A stretch of DNA of 64,000 nucleotides from Bacillus_AB infantis_C (GCF_050107595.1 NZ_JBNILH010000010.1:1-64000); one strand, 5' to 3'. Positions 1 to 8,686 are shown, numbered from the stretch's first letter. The notes: generated from the sequence alone by a model not told the origin. Numbers and translations are program-made.

Positions 1-111
1 ATTTTAGTGCCTCCTGGTATTTGAGTTATAGTCCTTTTTGCTTGCCGGCTACAGGACTCTCTCATTCTACCAAGAGGTTATTTTTTTGTTCAAACCCCAT
101 TTTCCTTCATT

Positions 112-199
112 ACAGGAATGCTGCCCCGTTAGCCATATAAGGAAAGCTGCTTGGTTTGGCTGTTGCCCCGGAACATAAGCACCCTTTCTTTAAGAAGGT
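112..199 (-). repeat. Family B repeat, copy 1
   Basis: This is a copy of an ~80 bp dispersed repeat. The plus strand reads GGAATGCTGCCCCGTTAG, then ATAAGGAAAGCTGC, then GGAACATAAGCACCC. On the minus strand the core is an imperfect GC hairpin followed by a T-rich tract. It lies downstream of the minus-strand gene ending at 454 and overlaps the end of the possible small ORF at 190-330. Confidence 0.75.
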
Positions 200-330
200 A
201 CTAAACCGAATAATCCCCGGATAGAATACAACGTAAATCCGACTCCGAAGAAGATAATGATAAACCTTATCTTCCAAGGTAATTTAGGAGGAGGGAAAAA
301 TGCTATAATACCAACTGCTAAGAATAACAT
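190..330 (-). CDS. Possible small membrane protein (46 aa)
   Basis: This unrecognised small ORF begins MLFLAVGIIAFFPPPK and ends in FGLVPS. It has two hydrophobic stretches, about residues 1-12 and 21-40, separated by a proline-rich turn and basic residues, as in small two-helix membrane proteins. The ATG at 330 has no good ribosome binding site. The frame stays open upstream to an ATT codon at 360 preceded by GGAGTGA, which would give 56 residues. Its 3' end runs into a family B repeat. It is either a real short gene or the tail of a decayed one. Confidence 0.3.
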   Translation of the reverse strand: MLFLAVGIIAFFPPPKLPWKIRFIIIFFGVGFTLYSIRGLFGLVPS

Positions 331-453
331 CCCTATAATAAAATGATTAAGAATTCCAATATATTCACTCCACTACACAATATTATATCTATACAAGGTT
401 ACCACTCCAAAACGTATCGTTATTAAAATAAGAGGAAAAAAAATCACCAAATT

Positions 454-780
454 TTATCGACTTTTTCTACTTCCTCCAGTATTATTTGATTTTGCACCTG
501 GCCTCACTCCCCATCGATCATCTTCTGGTTCGATACAAGTCTTTAAATAGGGCTCGTCGCTTACAGTCCAAACGACACCTGCTCTTGAACCATTCGGAGC
601 ATGAACAAAACCATCGCCAAAGGTACATCCTTCTTCCTCATCAAAATCAAAGTGATCAGTTATTTCACCATAGATAAACCCATCGGTTTCTGTCTCCAAA
701 ATAAGGGGAAGCTGACCCTGCCCCTTTTCTATCATAAACAGGGATTCACTCTTTACAAGAATGCTGCGCCGTTTGGGCAT
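454..780 (-). CDS. Hypothetical protein, soluble, acidic
   Basis: This is a 108-residue soluble protein of unknown function. Visible features are an acidic middle (DHFDFDEEEG), the segment HAPNGSRAGVVWTVSDEP, and RWGVRPG near the C-terminus. The NGSRAGVVW pattern followed by RWGV looks like a conserved small-protein family, possibly related to immunity-type proteins, but I cannot name it. The first 15 residues fall inside a partial family B repeat at about 757-790, so translation may start at the internal Met at 735, behind GAGTGA. It is transcribed alone. Confidence 0.55.
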   Translation of the reverse strand: MPKRRSILVKSESLFMIEKGQGQLPLILETETDGFIYGEITDHFDFDEEEGCTFGDGFVHAPNGSRAGVVWTVSDEPYLKTCIEPEDDRWGVRPGAKSNNTGGSRKSR

Positions 781-869
781 TAAAAAAGCATCCCTTGTTG
801 AGGAATGCGCCTAGTAGTTGAACAGGATGATTTATACATAACATAAAAGTATCGTATGCCCCTTTAATG

Positions 870-1307
870 CTAAACTTCTCGCATTGCACCTAAGACAAGA
901 TTATATCCATCGGGGTCTGTAATACAGGCATTTTTAAATTGCCACTTTCCGTGTGTCCCTGTAAACGGCTCGACTCTAATATTTCCACCCTTTCCTCGAA
1001 TTTCTTCAACTAGAGCATCAAGGTCATCCCAACTAACGTGGATAAAAGTATCCCATCCGAATTCAGGACCTTCCCAATCAGTTGGATAATCTGAACGCTT
1101 CCTTGATGCTGCGTTTGGCTGCACATCCTCCAGAGAGTCCGACTGTTGGAGAATAATGGTCATTCCATCTCTTTCTGCGTGTCCCCAATCATCAATTTTA
1201 CACCCAAGAACATCCCGGTAGTATTCCTGGGATTTTTTTAAGTCGGAGACTAAACGTACTTGAATAGTTTTCACTATTTTCGCCTTCTTTTGTTGAATGA
1301 CTTCCAT
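870..1307 (-). CDS. VOC family protein (glyoxalase/bleomycin-resistance fold)
   Basis: A 145-residue single vicinal-oxygen-chelate domain. The N-terminal half has the typical strand and helix (IQVRLVSDLKKSQEYYRDVLG) and the C-terminal half ends ITDPDGYNLVLGAM, matching the family's DPDGN-type final strand. Such proteins act as metal-dependent isomerases, dioxygenases or drug-binding proteins, usually as dimers. The substrate cannot be inferred. A GGAAAAG site precedes the ATG. The gene is monocistronic, with no obvious partner. Confidence 0.8.
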   Translation of the reverse strand: MEVIQQKKAKIVKTIQVRLVSDLKKSQEYYRDVLGCKIDDWGHAERDGMTIILQQSDSLEDVQPNAASRKRSDYPTDWEGPEFGWDTFIHVSWDDLDALVEEIRGKGGNIRVEPFTGTHGKWQFKNACITDPDGYNLVLGAMREV

Positions 1308-1352
1308 TACTTTTCCTCCTTTTAATTGGTTATATCAGCTAGATGGACCATA

Positions 1353-1691
1353 TTATAAATTCCATAAAATCCAGCAACTTCCTTCAGCCAATTTGAATAT
1401 CCGTTCGAAAAAATGTCTTTCCCCCACTATTTCTTCAGTTGGGTTAATTAAAAGGTTTTTCAGATATATCTTTTGGTGATTACCACTTAAAAAGCCTTTA
1501 TGATTATAACCTTTCGCCATTATTCCTTCTATGTGAGTACATTTCTTTAACCAGTTCCATTTTAATCCCCCCCCAATTCCAGTGTCTTCTTTAACATCAG
1601 GAGCATTCTTAGCACTCGACTGTTTGCCAAAATAAGACTCTGCTGCAATCTTGTCATTGTGAATAATAAATAGAGCGGCACCTGTGGGAAT
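1353..1691 (-). pseudogene. Serine hydrolase (beta-lactamase-like) remnant
   Basis: An open stretch of 112 codons has no plausible start; a stop sits directly upstream of the first residue. Its first part, PTGAALFIIHNDKIAAESYF followed by GKQSSAKNAPDVKEDT, closely resembles the N-terminus of beta-lactamase-family serine hydrolases, where a VPGAAL-type strand and a tyrosine- and glycine-rich hairpin precede the catalytic SxxK. The SxxK itself is not present; the downstream residues look scrambled by indels. I read it as a decayed fragment rather than a functional small gene. Confidence 0.4.
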
Positions 1692-1784
1692 CTAACCTTT
1701 CAGCACTTCTTTTTACATGGGTGTGCACATCTTTAAACAAATTTGTGCAATTATATTTTAGCTGCAGTTTTTTCACTCTCCTTT

Positions 1785-1820
1785 AAAAATAAAAAAATGC
1801 CCCCAATATATTTGGAGGCA
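1785..1820 (-). terminator. Rho-independent terminator, minus strand
   Basis: On the minus strand TGCCTCCAA pairs with TTGGGGGCA and is followed by a run of seven T. It probably ends transcription from the membrane-protein pair at 2033-3005. The 1820-2030 stretch between them holds no gene I can support. Confidence 0.65.
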
Positions 1821-2032
1821 CTGTGCAACATGACTGTTTTTAACCATTAAGGACACCAACACAAGTTCTCACTTATGTCACCTGCCAGTTAAACTTTTTT
1901 TAAAACGGGAGGACTTTTTTATTTAATGCATGCATTTAGTGCCTCTCCGGGAATACCCAATCCTTAATACCCTCCTTATCAAACACTTTTTTTCATTAAC
2001 ACTCCAGTAGTCATCAAATAAGTTATCTATAT

Positions 2033-2536
2033 TCACCTGCCTTTAAGCAGAACTCTTTCTTTTCCCCTCAAGATTTCATAATAGACCCCCGATATGGTTT
2101 GGGTAATTAAAAATACAACAAAGGAATAGGGAAGTTTATAGCCATTTTGAAGAGTGATGATATCTAATTTCATAAAGACAAATTGGAAAGCAACTCCAGT
2201 TATAGCCCATGCTAAAGTATAAAAAATAAACGTTTTTTTATTGATATTTAATTTCTCATAAAAATAAAAAAATATATATCCGAAGGCTCCATAAAGAAAA
2301 CAGTAAACAACATCAAATATCTCATATTGATTGGAATCATTTGATTTATAATAATCCAGCAAGCCGCCCCCTATGGTGAAATCATATAACATTCCAATCG
2401 TGACTCCCCAAAAGAAAAATAATAAACCAGCTGTTCGGGTGAATTTTTTAGGCATCAGCAGGACAATCATGTAAGCAATCACATTGAATATGAGCAAGAA
2501 GATTTCATTTTTATCAAAGCTATTCCATAAGATCAT
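2033..2536 (-). CDS. Multi-pass membrane protein (pair member 2)
   Basis: This 167-residue protein is mostly hydrophobic, with about five predicted membrane helices (near residues 11-29, 35-52, 73-92, 102-122 and 133-152) and a basic C-terminus (RGKERVLLKGR). The pattern of short helices with tyrosine- and tryptophan-rich turns resembles Bacillales CBO0543-type membrane proteins, which have no assigned function. That family call is tentative. The start overlaps the stop region of the upstream gene by 17 bp, so the two are co-transcribed and probably translationally coupled, which suggests a joint role. Confidence 0.7.
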   Translation of the reverse strand: MILWNSFDKNEIFLLIFNVIAYMIVLLMPKKFTRTAGLLFFFWGVTIGMLYDFTIGGGLLDYYKSNDSNQYEIFDVVYCFLYGAFGYIFFYFYEKLNINKKTFIFYTLAWAITGVAFQFVFMKLDIITLQNGYKLPYSFVVFLITQTISGVYYEILRGKERVLLKGR

Positions 2537-3005
2537 TGATTCCTACCTCTTTATGCCCAAGTATGTAAAATAATTTAAATAATATATATCCAACAATATT
2601 TAACAGAAGAAAATAAAAGACGTCATATACAAAATGCCAATGAACATATTCCGTTACCTTAAAATAAATACCTCCCAAAGCCGATAATGATAAAAAAATG
2701 GTAGATGCTAACGTAAATAGTAAAGATTGAACTAAAGACTTTGATAAATGAATCAAATTTACTGTAATCGCTATGATACAGGGTACTGCTATACTTCGAT
2801 TAATTAAAAATGAGGTAAAGTTGATGGCGTCAGATGAAAGCCTGATGAATGTTAGTTCCTGGTAAATAATCCATGACCAGTTCATGCTAATGATCAAAAT
2901 CACAAGAAACACAAAAGAATTTTGCATGAACGAAAGGCTTTTAGGCATTTTCAAAAAAATAATGGACACGACCCAACTCACAAAAAAATATAAGGCAAGG
3001 ACCAT
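2520..3005 (-). CDS. Multi-pass membrane protein (pair member 1)
   Basis: A 161-residue integral membrane protein with about five hydrophobic segments and no recognisable catalytic motif. It begins MVLALYFFVSWVVSIIFL, a likely uncleaved first helix, behind GGTGGAA. It resembles its downstream neighbour in size and helix layout, so the pair may come from an old duplication or form a hetero-oligomer. The function is unknown; it may be of the CBO0543 type. Confidence 0.7.
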   Translation of the reverse strand: MVLALYFFVSWVVSIIFLKMPKSLSFMQNSFVFLVILIISMNWSWIIYQELTFIRLSSDAINFTSFLINRSIAVPCIIAITVNLIHLSKSLVQSLLFTLASTIFLSLSALGGIYFKVTEYVHWHFVYDVFYFLLLNIVGYILFKLFYILGHKEVGINDLME

Positions 3006-3162
3006 TCATTTCCACCCTTTATGTTTTTTGTTTATTATGGCAGTTGCTTTTTTAACCTATTCATTAATTGGTTTCCTCACGGTGGATGAAAATTAGATCT
3101 TACGGTTCAATTTGGTCTGTTTGGATAATATAAGAATTGAAAAGACACTGGAGGAAATACAT

Positions 3163-3263
3163 CTGTCCCAAGCATCATCTTTATACGAGAAGATAGGGGA
3201 GAAGAGGCTGCTGTTAAAGTAGTGGATTATTTTTACGAGGAATTGTTCCTCAAATTATTTCCT
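3163..3263 (+). pseudogene. Truncated haemoglobin N-terminal remnant
   Basis: Behind a good GGAGGAAATACAT ribosome site the sequence reads xSQASSLYEKIG. In the next frame it continues GEEAAVKVVDYFYEEL. Together these reproduce the N-terminus of group I/II truncated haemoglobins (SLYEKIGGEEAVxKVVDxFY). One indel breaks the frame, the start codon is CTG, and the haem-ligand part is missing. It is a dead fragment about 100 bp long. Confidence 0.5.
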
Positions 3264-3324
3264 CCATGTATAGATAGACATTCCCTACAACTTTAGCTGT
3301 AGAAATAGGGAAACTTATAATCTC

Positions 3325-3425
3325 TTTACAATAAACCTGCCCCTTTTGTTATATAAGAAAAACCGCCTGAATCGGCAGCTGTTCTGGAACATATGCACCC
3401 GCTAGTTTAGTTACATTCCTTCATA
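3325..3425 (-). repeat. Family B repeat, copy 2
   Basis: This copy has CTGCCCC, ATAAGAAAAACCGCC, GGCAGCTG and GGAACATATGCACCCG in family order. It lies just downstream of the minus-strand AraC-type gene. A further fragment with AGGAATGCCGCC follows at about 3452-3475. Confidence 0.75.
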
Positions 3426-3467
3426 AACTTGGTTTTTGTTATTTTTATTATTGCAGGAATGCCGCCT

Positions 3468-4379
3468 CTAGTTTAAGTGTACTCCTTTACAAGGTGAATC
3501 AGCTATTTTATATTTTTTGAATGCTAATGGTGTCATGTTCATCGACTTTTTGAATTTATCAATGAAATAGCTTGTGCTGTTAAATCCTACTTGATAGGCA
3601 ACATCTGTGACATTGGATTCTGGTTGTTGTAGTAAAATTAAACTTTTTTGAATTCGATAATCGGATACATAATTCAAAGGTGTTTTCTTTAAAACCCGTT
3701 TGAAATATCGACAGCATTCGGAACGGCTTAATTGACCAGCTCGTGCAATATCATCTAGAAGGATTTTCTCAGCATAATGCAGATGGATCCAATTTAACAT
3801 TTGCTTCATTCGATGACTCTTTAACATTTCCGTTTGTTCGTACTCTAATTGAATCCCATTTATTATAAGGTTCTTCCAAATTAGCGTTAGATGTACACTA
3901 ATGTCGATTTCATAATATGGTGGATTTTGTTTTATCAACTGATGGATATTCATAATAGAGCCCAAAATATTATTCGCCCAAAGCTCCTTTGGTACCAAGA
4001 GTAAATAAGGTATATTAGTAGCCTGAATATAAGGGTTTACAAAGGTTGCATAAAGTTCTTGTGATAAAACGAAACTCGGAGAAACATTTAGACAAATATA
4101 GGTACAGCCCGAATTATTATTATCTTTTGCCATGTGCAGGCAGCTACTATTTATAAATAGCCCCTCGCCTTCTTGAACAGCAATATTTTCTTCATTAACC
4201 TGAAAAATTGCTTCGCCTTTTATAACGTGAACAAACTGAAGTTCATCATGCCAATGAAGTGGTATATACCCATTTATATTTTTATTAATGGTGGTTTCGT
4301 AACAGGCAATCGGTAATGTAACTGTACGATGTTCTGTTATTTCTTTTAAGCTTTGATCAACTATAAAATTAATTTGCAA
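3468..4379 (-). CDS. AraC family transcriptional regulator with cupin sensor
   Basis: A 303-residue regulator. The N-terminal half is a cupin-like sensor: IPLHWHDELQFVHVIKGEA around residues 40-58 with metal or ligand histidines, then a glycine-rich strand EGEGLFIN. The C-terminal ~100 residues are an AraC/XylS double helix-turn-helix, with DIARAGQLSRSECCRYFKR as the first helix pair and NVTDVAYQVGFNSTSYFIDK as the second. Translation starts at TTG behind GAGGTG. It is divergent from the EamA exporter at 4499 across 119 bp and most likely controls it. The inducer is unknown. Confidence 0.85.
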   Translation of the reverse strand: MQINFIVDQSLKEITEHRTVTLPIACYETTINKNINGYIPLHWHDELQFVHVIKGEAIFQVNEENIAVQEGEGLFINSSCLHMAKDNNNSGCTYICLNVSPSFVLSQELYATFVNPYIQATNIPYLLLVPKELWANNILGSIMNIHQLIKQNPPYYEIDISVHLTLIWKNLIINGIQLEYEQTEMLKSHRMKQMLNWIHLHYAEKILLDDIARAGQLSRSECCRYFKRVLKKTPLNYVSDYRIQKSLILLQQPESNVTDVAYQVGFNSTSYFIDKFKKSMNMTPLAFKKYKIADSPCKGVHLN

Positions 4380-4498
4380 ATGACCACCTCAATATACTTA
4401 TATTTTTTCATTCGATTCAGGTATTATTTCAAAGATTTTCCACTTACCATTAGAAATACTATAACACTATTTTTATATTTAAAGGTGGGAAATCAATC

Positions 4499-5443
4499 TT
4501 GGATAGAAGAAAGGGAATATTTCTTGTTATTACGGGAGCAGTATGTTGGGGGATTGGTGGCACAGTTGCAAAAAAGCTTTTTCAACAGTATCAAATCGAT
4601 GTAGATTGGCTGGTATCGACCCGTTTGCTCATAGCTGGTTTTTTACTCTTAACAGTCCAGTTTTTCGGAAAAGACCGGTCCCAGATACTTGGTGTCTGGA
4701 AAACTGGAAGGACAGGTATTCAATTGATTATCTTCGGGTTATTCGGCATGCTTGCGGTTCAATACACATATATGGCTTCCATTAAACACGGTAATGCTGC
4801 TGTTGCAACGCTATTACAATACTTAGCACCTGTCATGATTATCATTTACTTAATTTTCCGCAGACAGACAGTCCTAACACGAAGAGATTTGTTGACTGTT
4901 TCGCTGGCTTTAGTTGGGTGCTTTTTTTTATTAACAAACGGCTCAATAGCTCAATTATCTGTGCCAAAACCAGCAATCGTTTGGGGTGTTTTATCCGGAA
5001 TAGCTTTAGCATTTTATACTTTATATGCCATTCCATTACTGAAACAATACGATTCCCTTGTCATAGTTGGATGGGCTATGATTATCGGTGGTTTTGCATT
5101 AAGTATGATCCATCCACCTTGGCAAATGGACTTTAAAAGCTTACCACTAGAAGGTTATTTATATTTAGTCTTCGTTATCATATTTGGTACTATGATCGCT
5201 TTTTGGTTTTATATAAAAAGTTTACAAAGCCTGCCGCCTAAAGAATCAAGCCTTCTAGGAAGCATAGAGCCACTCGCTGCTGTTTTAACAACGGTCTTTT
5301 GGTTAAAGGAACCCTTTGGTTTTTACCAATGGACTGGTACAGCTTGTATCATTGGAATGATATTATTGTTGGCTTTGAAAAAAGATTCTTCTTCAGGATC
5401 TAGCCAACCTCCTAAGAATGAAGAGCCCCTCAGAGTTAGTTGA
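4499..5443 (+). CDS. EamA/DMT family transporter
   Basis: A 314-residue membrane protein of the drug/metabolite transporter superfamily. It has ten hydrophobic segments in two repeated halves; the first opens GIFLVITGAVCWGIGGTVAK and the second resumes near residue 150 with AIVWGVLSGIALAFYTLYA. These proteins usually export amino acids, nucleosides or small drugs. The TTG start at 4499 is preceded by AAAGGTGGG. Its regulator is probably the divergent AraC protein, and its transcript ends at the hairpin at 5423. Confidence 0.85.
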   Translation: MDRRKGIFLVITGAVCWGIGGTVAKKLFQQYQIDVDWLVSTRLLIAGFLLLTVQFFGKDRSQILGVWKTGRTGIQLIIFGLFGMLAVQYTYMASIKHGNAAVATLLQYLAPVMIIIYLIFRRQTVLTRRDLLTVSLALVGCFFLLTNGSIAQLSVPKPAIVWGVLSGIALAFYTLYAIPLLKQYDSLVIVGWAMIIGGFALSMIHPPWQMDFKSLPLEGYLYLVFVIIFGTMIAFWFYIKSLQSLPPKESSLLGSIEPLAAVLTTVFWLKEPFGFYQWTGTACIIGMILLLALKKDSSSGSSQPPKNEEPLRVS

Positions 5444-5459
5444 TTAGAGGGGCTTTCTT
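5423..5459 (+). terminator. Rho-independent terminator after the EamA gene
   Basis: AGCCCCTC (5424-5431) pairs with GAGGGGCT (5447-5454), followed by a short T-rich tail. The hairpin overlaps the last codons and stop of the transporter gene. Confidence 0.75.
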
Positions 5460-5461
5460 AA

Positions 5462-5545
5462 ACTGATCTGCTCCGTTATTCGTATAAGAAAAGCTGCCTG
5501 GTTGCCGCTGAGCTTGAATGGAAGCACCCGAGAGCTTAAAAAATT
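5462..5545 (-). repeat. Family B repeat, copy 3
   Basis: The copy reads CTGCTCCGTTA, GTATAAGAAAAGCTGCCTGG and GGAAGCACCCGAGAGCTTAA. It sits between the convergent EamA and FabH genes, 3' of FabH, in the standard orientation. Confidence 0.7.
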
Positions 5546-5573
5546 CGTTCTCCAGTAAGCAGCTCCTTGAGGT

Positions 5574-6557
5574 TTAAACACTCCAATCTATTAGCAATCC
5601 TGCATGTGCCAAACCGCCACCAAAGCCGTATAATAATATCTTATTTCCTTTGCTTATACTACCTTCTCTTACCGCCATATCTAAAGATAAAGGAATGGAA
5701 GCTGAGGATGTATTACCGTAATTGACTAAGCTATATAGAGTTCGCTCTATTGGAAAACCGCTTTTTTCGCATATCGACTCAATCATCCTTAAATTTGCAC
5801 TATGAGGAACAAACCAATCGACATCCTTCAAGTCCATCGAGGCGTTCTTCATAACCGACTGAATTCCTGTTGGCACAGTTGTAACAGCCCACTTGTAAAC
5901 CTCCCGCCCGTTTTGAACAATACAGCCGTTTCCGGCCAAATCTTCTCCATTCATGGCTTTAGATAAATTAGTGCTATATAAACTATTTCCTTTTTCTCCT
6001 TCTGATCCAAGGTGTGATGAGATAAAACTCGGCTGTTGTTCATCGTATTCCACAAGAACTGCCCCCCCGCCATCCCCAAAAAGGATGCAGGTTGTTCTAT
6101 CTGTATAGTCGGTTACTTTAGATAGCGTTTCAGCTCCCACAACCAAAACCTTTTTGTTTAAACCCGAAGTAATTAAACCGTTAGCCACATATAATCCATA
6201 AGTAAATCCGGCACAAGCAACGTTTAGATCCATAGCTCCAGTATTCTTAATGCCTAATCTTGCTTGAATATGCGAAGCAGCACTTGGAGTCTTGAAATCA
6301 GGGGTTAATGTGCAAACAATAATCATATCAACATCCTCAACTGATTTGTTATAGCGTTCTATCAGGTTCACTACGGCTTTATAGCTTATATCACTTGTAA
6401 ACTCATTAATACCGGCAATTCTCCGTTCTTTAATACCTGTTCGCTGAGTAATCCATTCATCATTCGTTTCGACCATTTTTTCTAAATCTTCATTTGTAAA
6501 TTTTCCTTCAGGAACATAAGAACCTATCGCAGTAATACGCGCTTTGGATTTAATCAT
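5574..6557 (-). CDS. fabH: Beta-ketoacyl-ACP synthase III
   Basis: This 327-residue condensing enzyme starts fatty-acid synthesis by joining acyl-CoA with malonyl-ACP. The catalytic triad is visible: Cys in NVACAGFTYG (near residue 112), His in WFVPHSANLR, and Asn in VNYGNTSSAS. It ends with the glycine-rich GFGGGLAHAG. The ATG at 6557 follows GAGGTAA; an in-frame upstream Met at 6611 lacks such a site. It is a lone gene outside any fab operon, so it may be a second paralogue of the FabHB (YhfB) type, setting preference for branched primers. Confidence 0.9.
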   Translation of the reverse strand: MIKSKARITAIGSYVPEGKFTNEDLEKMVETNDEWITQRTGIKERRIAGINEFTSDISYKAVVNLIERYNKSVEDVDMIIVCTLTPDFKTPSAASHIQARLGIKNTGAMDLNVACAGFTYGLYVANGLITSGLNKKVLVVGAETLSKVTDYTDRTTCILFGDGGGAVLVEYDEQQPSFISSHLGSEGEKGNSLYSTNLSKAMNGEDLAGNGCIVQNGREVYKWAVTTVPTGIQSVMKNASMDLKDVDWFVPHSANLRMIESICEKSGFPIERTLYSLVNYGNTSSASIPLSLDMAVREGSISKGNKILLYGFGGGLAHAGLLIDWSV

Positions 6558-6724
6558 AACGTTTACCTCATTTCTCTGGTTTATTGTTATTTTAACACCA
6601 ACTACTATCACCTGGTACTAATTTGAAGTAAATATATTCCCTTTGTTAACACCCTCAGCTTAATAAGGTTTACTCAAAATGCTCAATTATTTCGCAGGAT
6701 TTCATCCTCTCTTCGTAACGAATT

Positions 6725-6800
6725 CCCTTCGATGTCTCATCATAAGAAAAGCTGCCTGGTTTGGCAGCTGATTTGAAACTTAAGGACCCACAATAATTCA
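6725..6800 (-). repeat. Family B repeat, copy 4
   Basis: The copy contains CATAAGAAAAGCTGCCTGG and GGCAGCTGATTTGAAACTTAAG. It lies 3' of the YunG-like gene. Apart from it, the 6612-6967 interval shows nothing recognisable. Confidence 0.75.
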
Positions 6801-6967
6801 TAATTTCGGCAATACTCTAGCACTATCTTCTAATCGGAAAATGCAGCAAAAAACAGCTGTCTTTGCTGGGAATATATCTGCAGTTATCGGCAATGCTCCA
6901 TAAGTAACTATCCATTTATACCGACTTTTCTACACCAGTAATATTTTTTCTTATGGCACTATTGCTC

Positions 6968-7303
6968 TTATAAATGTACCTTTACACTTTGCTTTAGAAA
7001 ATCATATTGTCTCTGATTTGTATCCTGGAATGCCTCTTCTCTATTTGACGGAATGTCCATATAAACGATGTCTTCCTTGAACTGTGAAACAGTAAAGTCA
7101 TAACGGGCACCACTGATCTCGTTGTAAAAATGCCATCCTTCTTTTAAAGGGGTTTTTCGTATAAGTCCGCCCAGCAAATCATTTACTACTAATGCCGTTA
7201 CACCACATTGGCCTTTAGCCGGGTTATCTGTAGTCCATTTGGAACTTGAATGGACTGACCAGGATTTTAATAATGCTTCTTGAACCTTCATGGATTCCTT
7301 CAT
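6968..7303 (-). CDS. YunG family protein
   Basis: A 111-residue protein with the pattern of the Bacillus YunG family: KSWSVHSSSKWTTDNPAKGQ, then CGVTALVVNDLLGG and GWHFYNEISGARYDFT. The conserved Cys of QCGVTAL and the His of GWHFYN suggest a papain-like arrangement, but I know of no assigned activity. The ATG follows AAAAGGGGGC. It is a single gene with a family B repeat downstream. Confidence 0.7.
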   Translation of the reverse strand: MKESMKVQEALLKSWSVHSSSKWTTDNPAKGQCGVTALVVNDLLGGLIRKTPLKEGWHFYNEISGARYDFTVSQFKEDIVYMDIPSNREEAFQDTNQRQYDFLKQSVKVHL

Positions 7304-7389
7304 CTATAAAGCCCCCTTTTATAGTTTCTTGATAAATAATCAATTCAGCAATTTGGATCAAAATTATATAAAAAGTGCTCTTTCGGCAA

Positions 7390-7844
7390 TTATCCATCCT
7401 TGTTTCGATAAGATGAAATAAATATAGCGCCTATAGGAATGTTCTTTTGAAACGTATTTTTGATAAACTGCAGCAGATCGGTGATCATCATTACTCCATG
7501 AATTTCCTCCAGCCACCACCAGTAAGTTAAAATCTTTGATTCAGCCCCTGCGACATAATCTACAGAAGTTTTAAAACCACCTATTGAACATACAGTACCG
7601 CCTAAATGGGATTGTTTTAACAGACCAATCCGCGCTTTTTAACACCGATAATAAAATGTCCTTCCCAATCGATAAATACCGCCTGATGCTGTAATCTATG
7701 TTTGTACTGAAAAGCTTGATGTATGCAGTAACCCCTGTGCTTTATTGAACTCAAGGCCAATTTATATTCTGATAAATACTGAAGAAATTTGAGTGAGTTA
7801 TGATTGAAAATAATTCCTGCAAACATGCTGGATCCCTTTGGCAT
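7390..7844 (-). pseudogene. Broken gene of unknown family downstream of the NtdB-like gene
   Basis: The first part is a 75-codon ORF that overlaps the 3' end of the phosphatase gene by 47 bp. It contains SIKHRGYCIHQAFQYKHR and AVFIDWEGHFIIGVKKRG. It stops at 7617. In the next frame the sequence continues without a stop to 7390 as SHLGGTVCSIGGFKTSVDY and TYWWWLEEIHGVMMITDLL. A single one-base shift would join both into a ~140-residue soluble protein. I do not recognise it. It could be a fresh frameshift or two unrelated short ORFs. Confidence 0.35.
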
Positions 7845-8631
7845 AAGGATCTGCCGTCATCATGTCATGCAGCTGTTTCGCTTCTTCTGTAGCATTTTTC
7901 AATAAATACCCATGCTTTACCGCTTTCAGCATCTCTATATCATTCCCGCTATCTCCAAACGCAAATGTATGATCAATAGAGATTCTATGCTGTTTCATGA
8001 CGAAATGAACTACTGCCCGCTTACCTGTATTTTGCGGAATGAAATCCACGTCAAATGCATTTGCGGGGTCTCCAGCTAGAGGGTTGCAGCGGTTTATATT
8101 GAAGCTTATCCCTCTATTTCGTGCTAATTGTTTTATGATATTTAAGTCATACCTAACCCTCGCACTATCTTCTATAAAATAATAATAGTTCATTTTAAAG
8201 GATTTTTGGCCAAATTGGGTTTGTTTTCGCAGCTGTATCCCATATATCGATCTTAAATCATGAATGAGTTCTTCAACAACTCTATGGCTGAATCCAGATT
8301 TTTTAATTCTTTTTTCCCACTCTTGATTTTGATGGCAATTTCCGTTTGAATCGATCTCCCATAATTCCGTTCCTAGATTGGAGGCAATAAAATGTGGAAG
8401 GAAGTTAATCCGGGCCGCTCTCATTTTCTTATGGATATCATCCATACTGCTGCCTGTTACCCAGCCAATTTTGATATTTTTCTTATGAAGAAGCCTTTCA
8501 AGATACTGTTCAAGGTCATATAAGTCTTTTAACTGCCAATCTTTTAGCTCATGCGGAAAATAAGTCTCATCAAAATCAAATACCATTAAGTAGTCAGGAT
8601 TTCCGCTGGAATGGTACACTTTTAATGTCAC
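7798..8631 (-). CDS. HAD family phosphatase, NtdB-like
   Basis: A 277-residue haloacid-dehalogenase hydrolase. Motif I is VFDFDETYFPHE with both catalytic aspartates, motif II is GWVTGSS, and motif IV is FAFGDSGNDIEML. FPHFIASNLGTELWEI and INRCNPLAGDPANAFDVDF match the Bacillus subtilis kanosamine-6-phosphate phosphatase NtdB closely as I remember it, and the length agrees. The other two kanosamine genes (aminotransferase NtdA, dehydrogenase NtdC) are absent here, so the sugar phosphate acted on is uncertain. The GTG start follows GGGAGG. It is divergent from a LacI-type regulator with an operator between them. Confidence 0.8.
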   Translation of the reverse strand: MTLKVYHSSGNPDYLMVFDFDETYFPHELKDWQLKDLYDLEQYLERLLHKKNIKIGWVTGSSMDDIHKKMRAARINFLPHFIASNLGTELWEIDSNGNCHQNQEWEKRIKKSGFSHRVVEELIHDLRSIYGIQLRKQTQFGQKSFKMNYYYFIEDSARVRYDLNIIKQLARNRGISFNINRCNPLAGDPANAFDVDFIPQNTGKRAVVHFVMKQHRISIDHTFAFGDSGNDIEMLKAVKHGYLLKNATEEAKQLHDMMTADPYAKGIQHVCRNYFQS

Positions 8632-8674
8632 GTTTCATACCTCCCTGTTCTATGCTGCTTATAGGGTATATGCA

Positions 8675-8686
8675 GGGAACGTTCCC
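8675..8686. promoter_or_regulatory. LacI-family operator
   Basis: GGGAACGTTCCC is a perfect 12 bp palindrome in the 84 bp between the divergent phosphatase and LacI-type genes. Even palindromes with a central CG are the usual target of LacI/GalR proteins, so this is probably the autoregulatory and shared operator. Confidence 0.75.

Noticed and set aside
454..780. N-terminal MPKRRSILVKSES extension as a conserved part of the protein
   Set aside because: It is encoded in a partial family B repeat, so it is more likely a chance extension; an internal Met at 735 is a plausible start.
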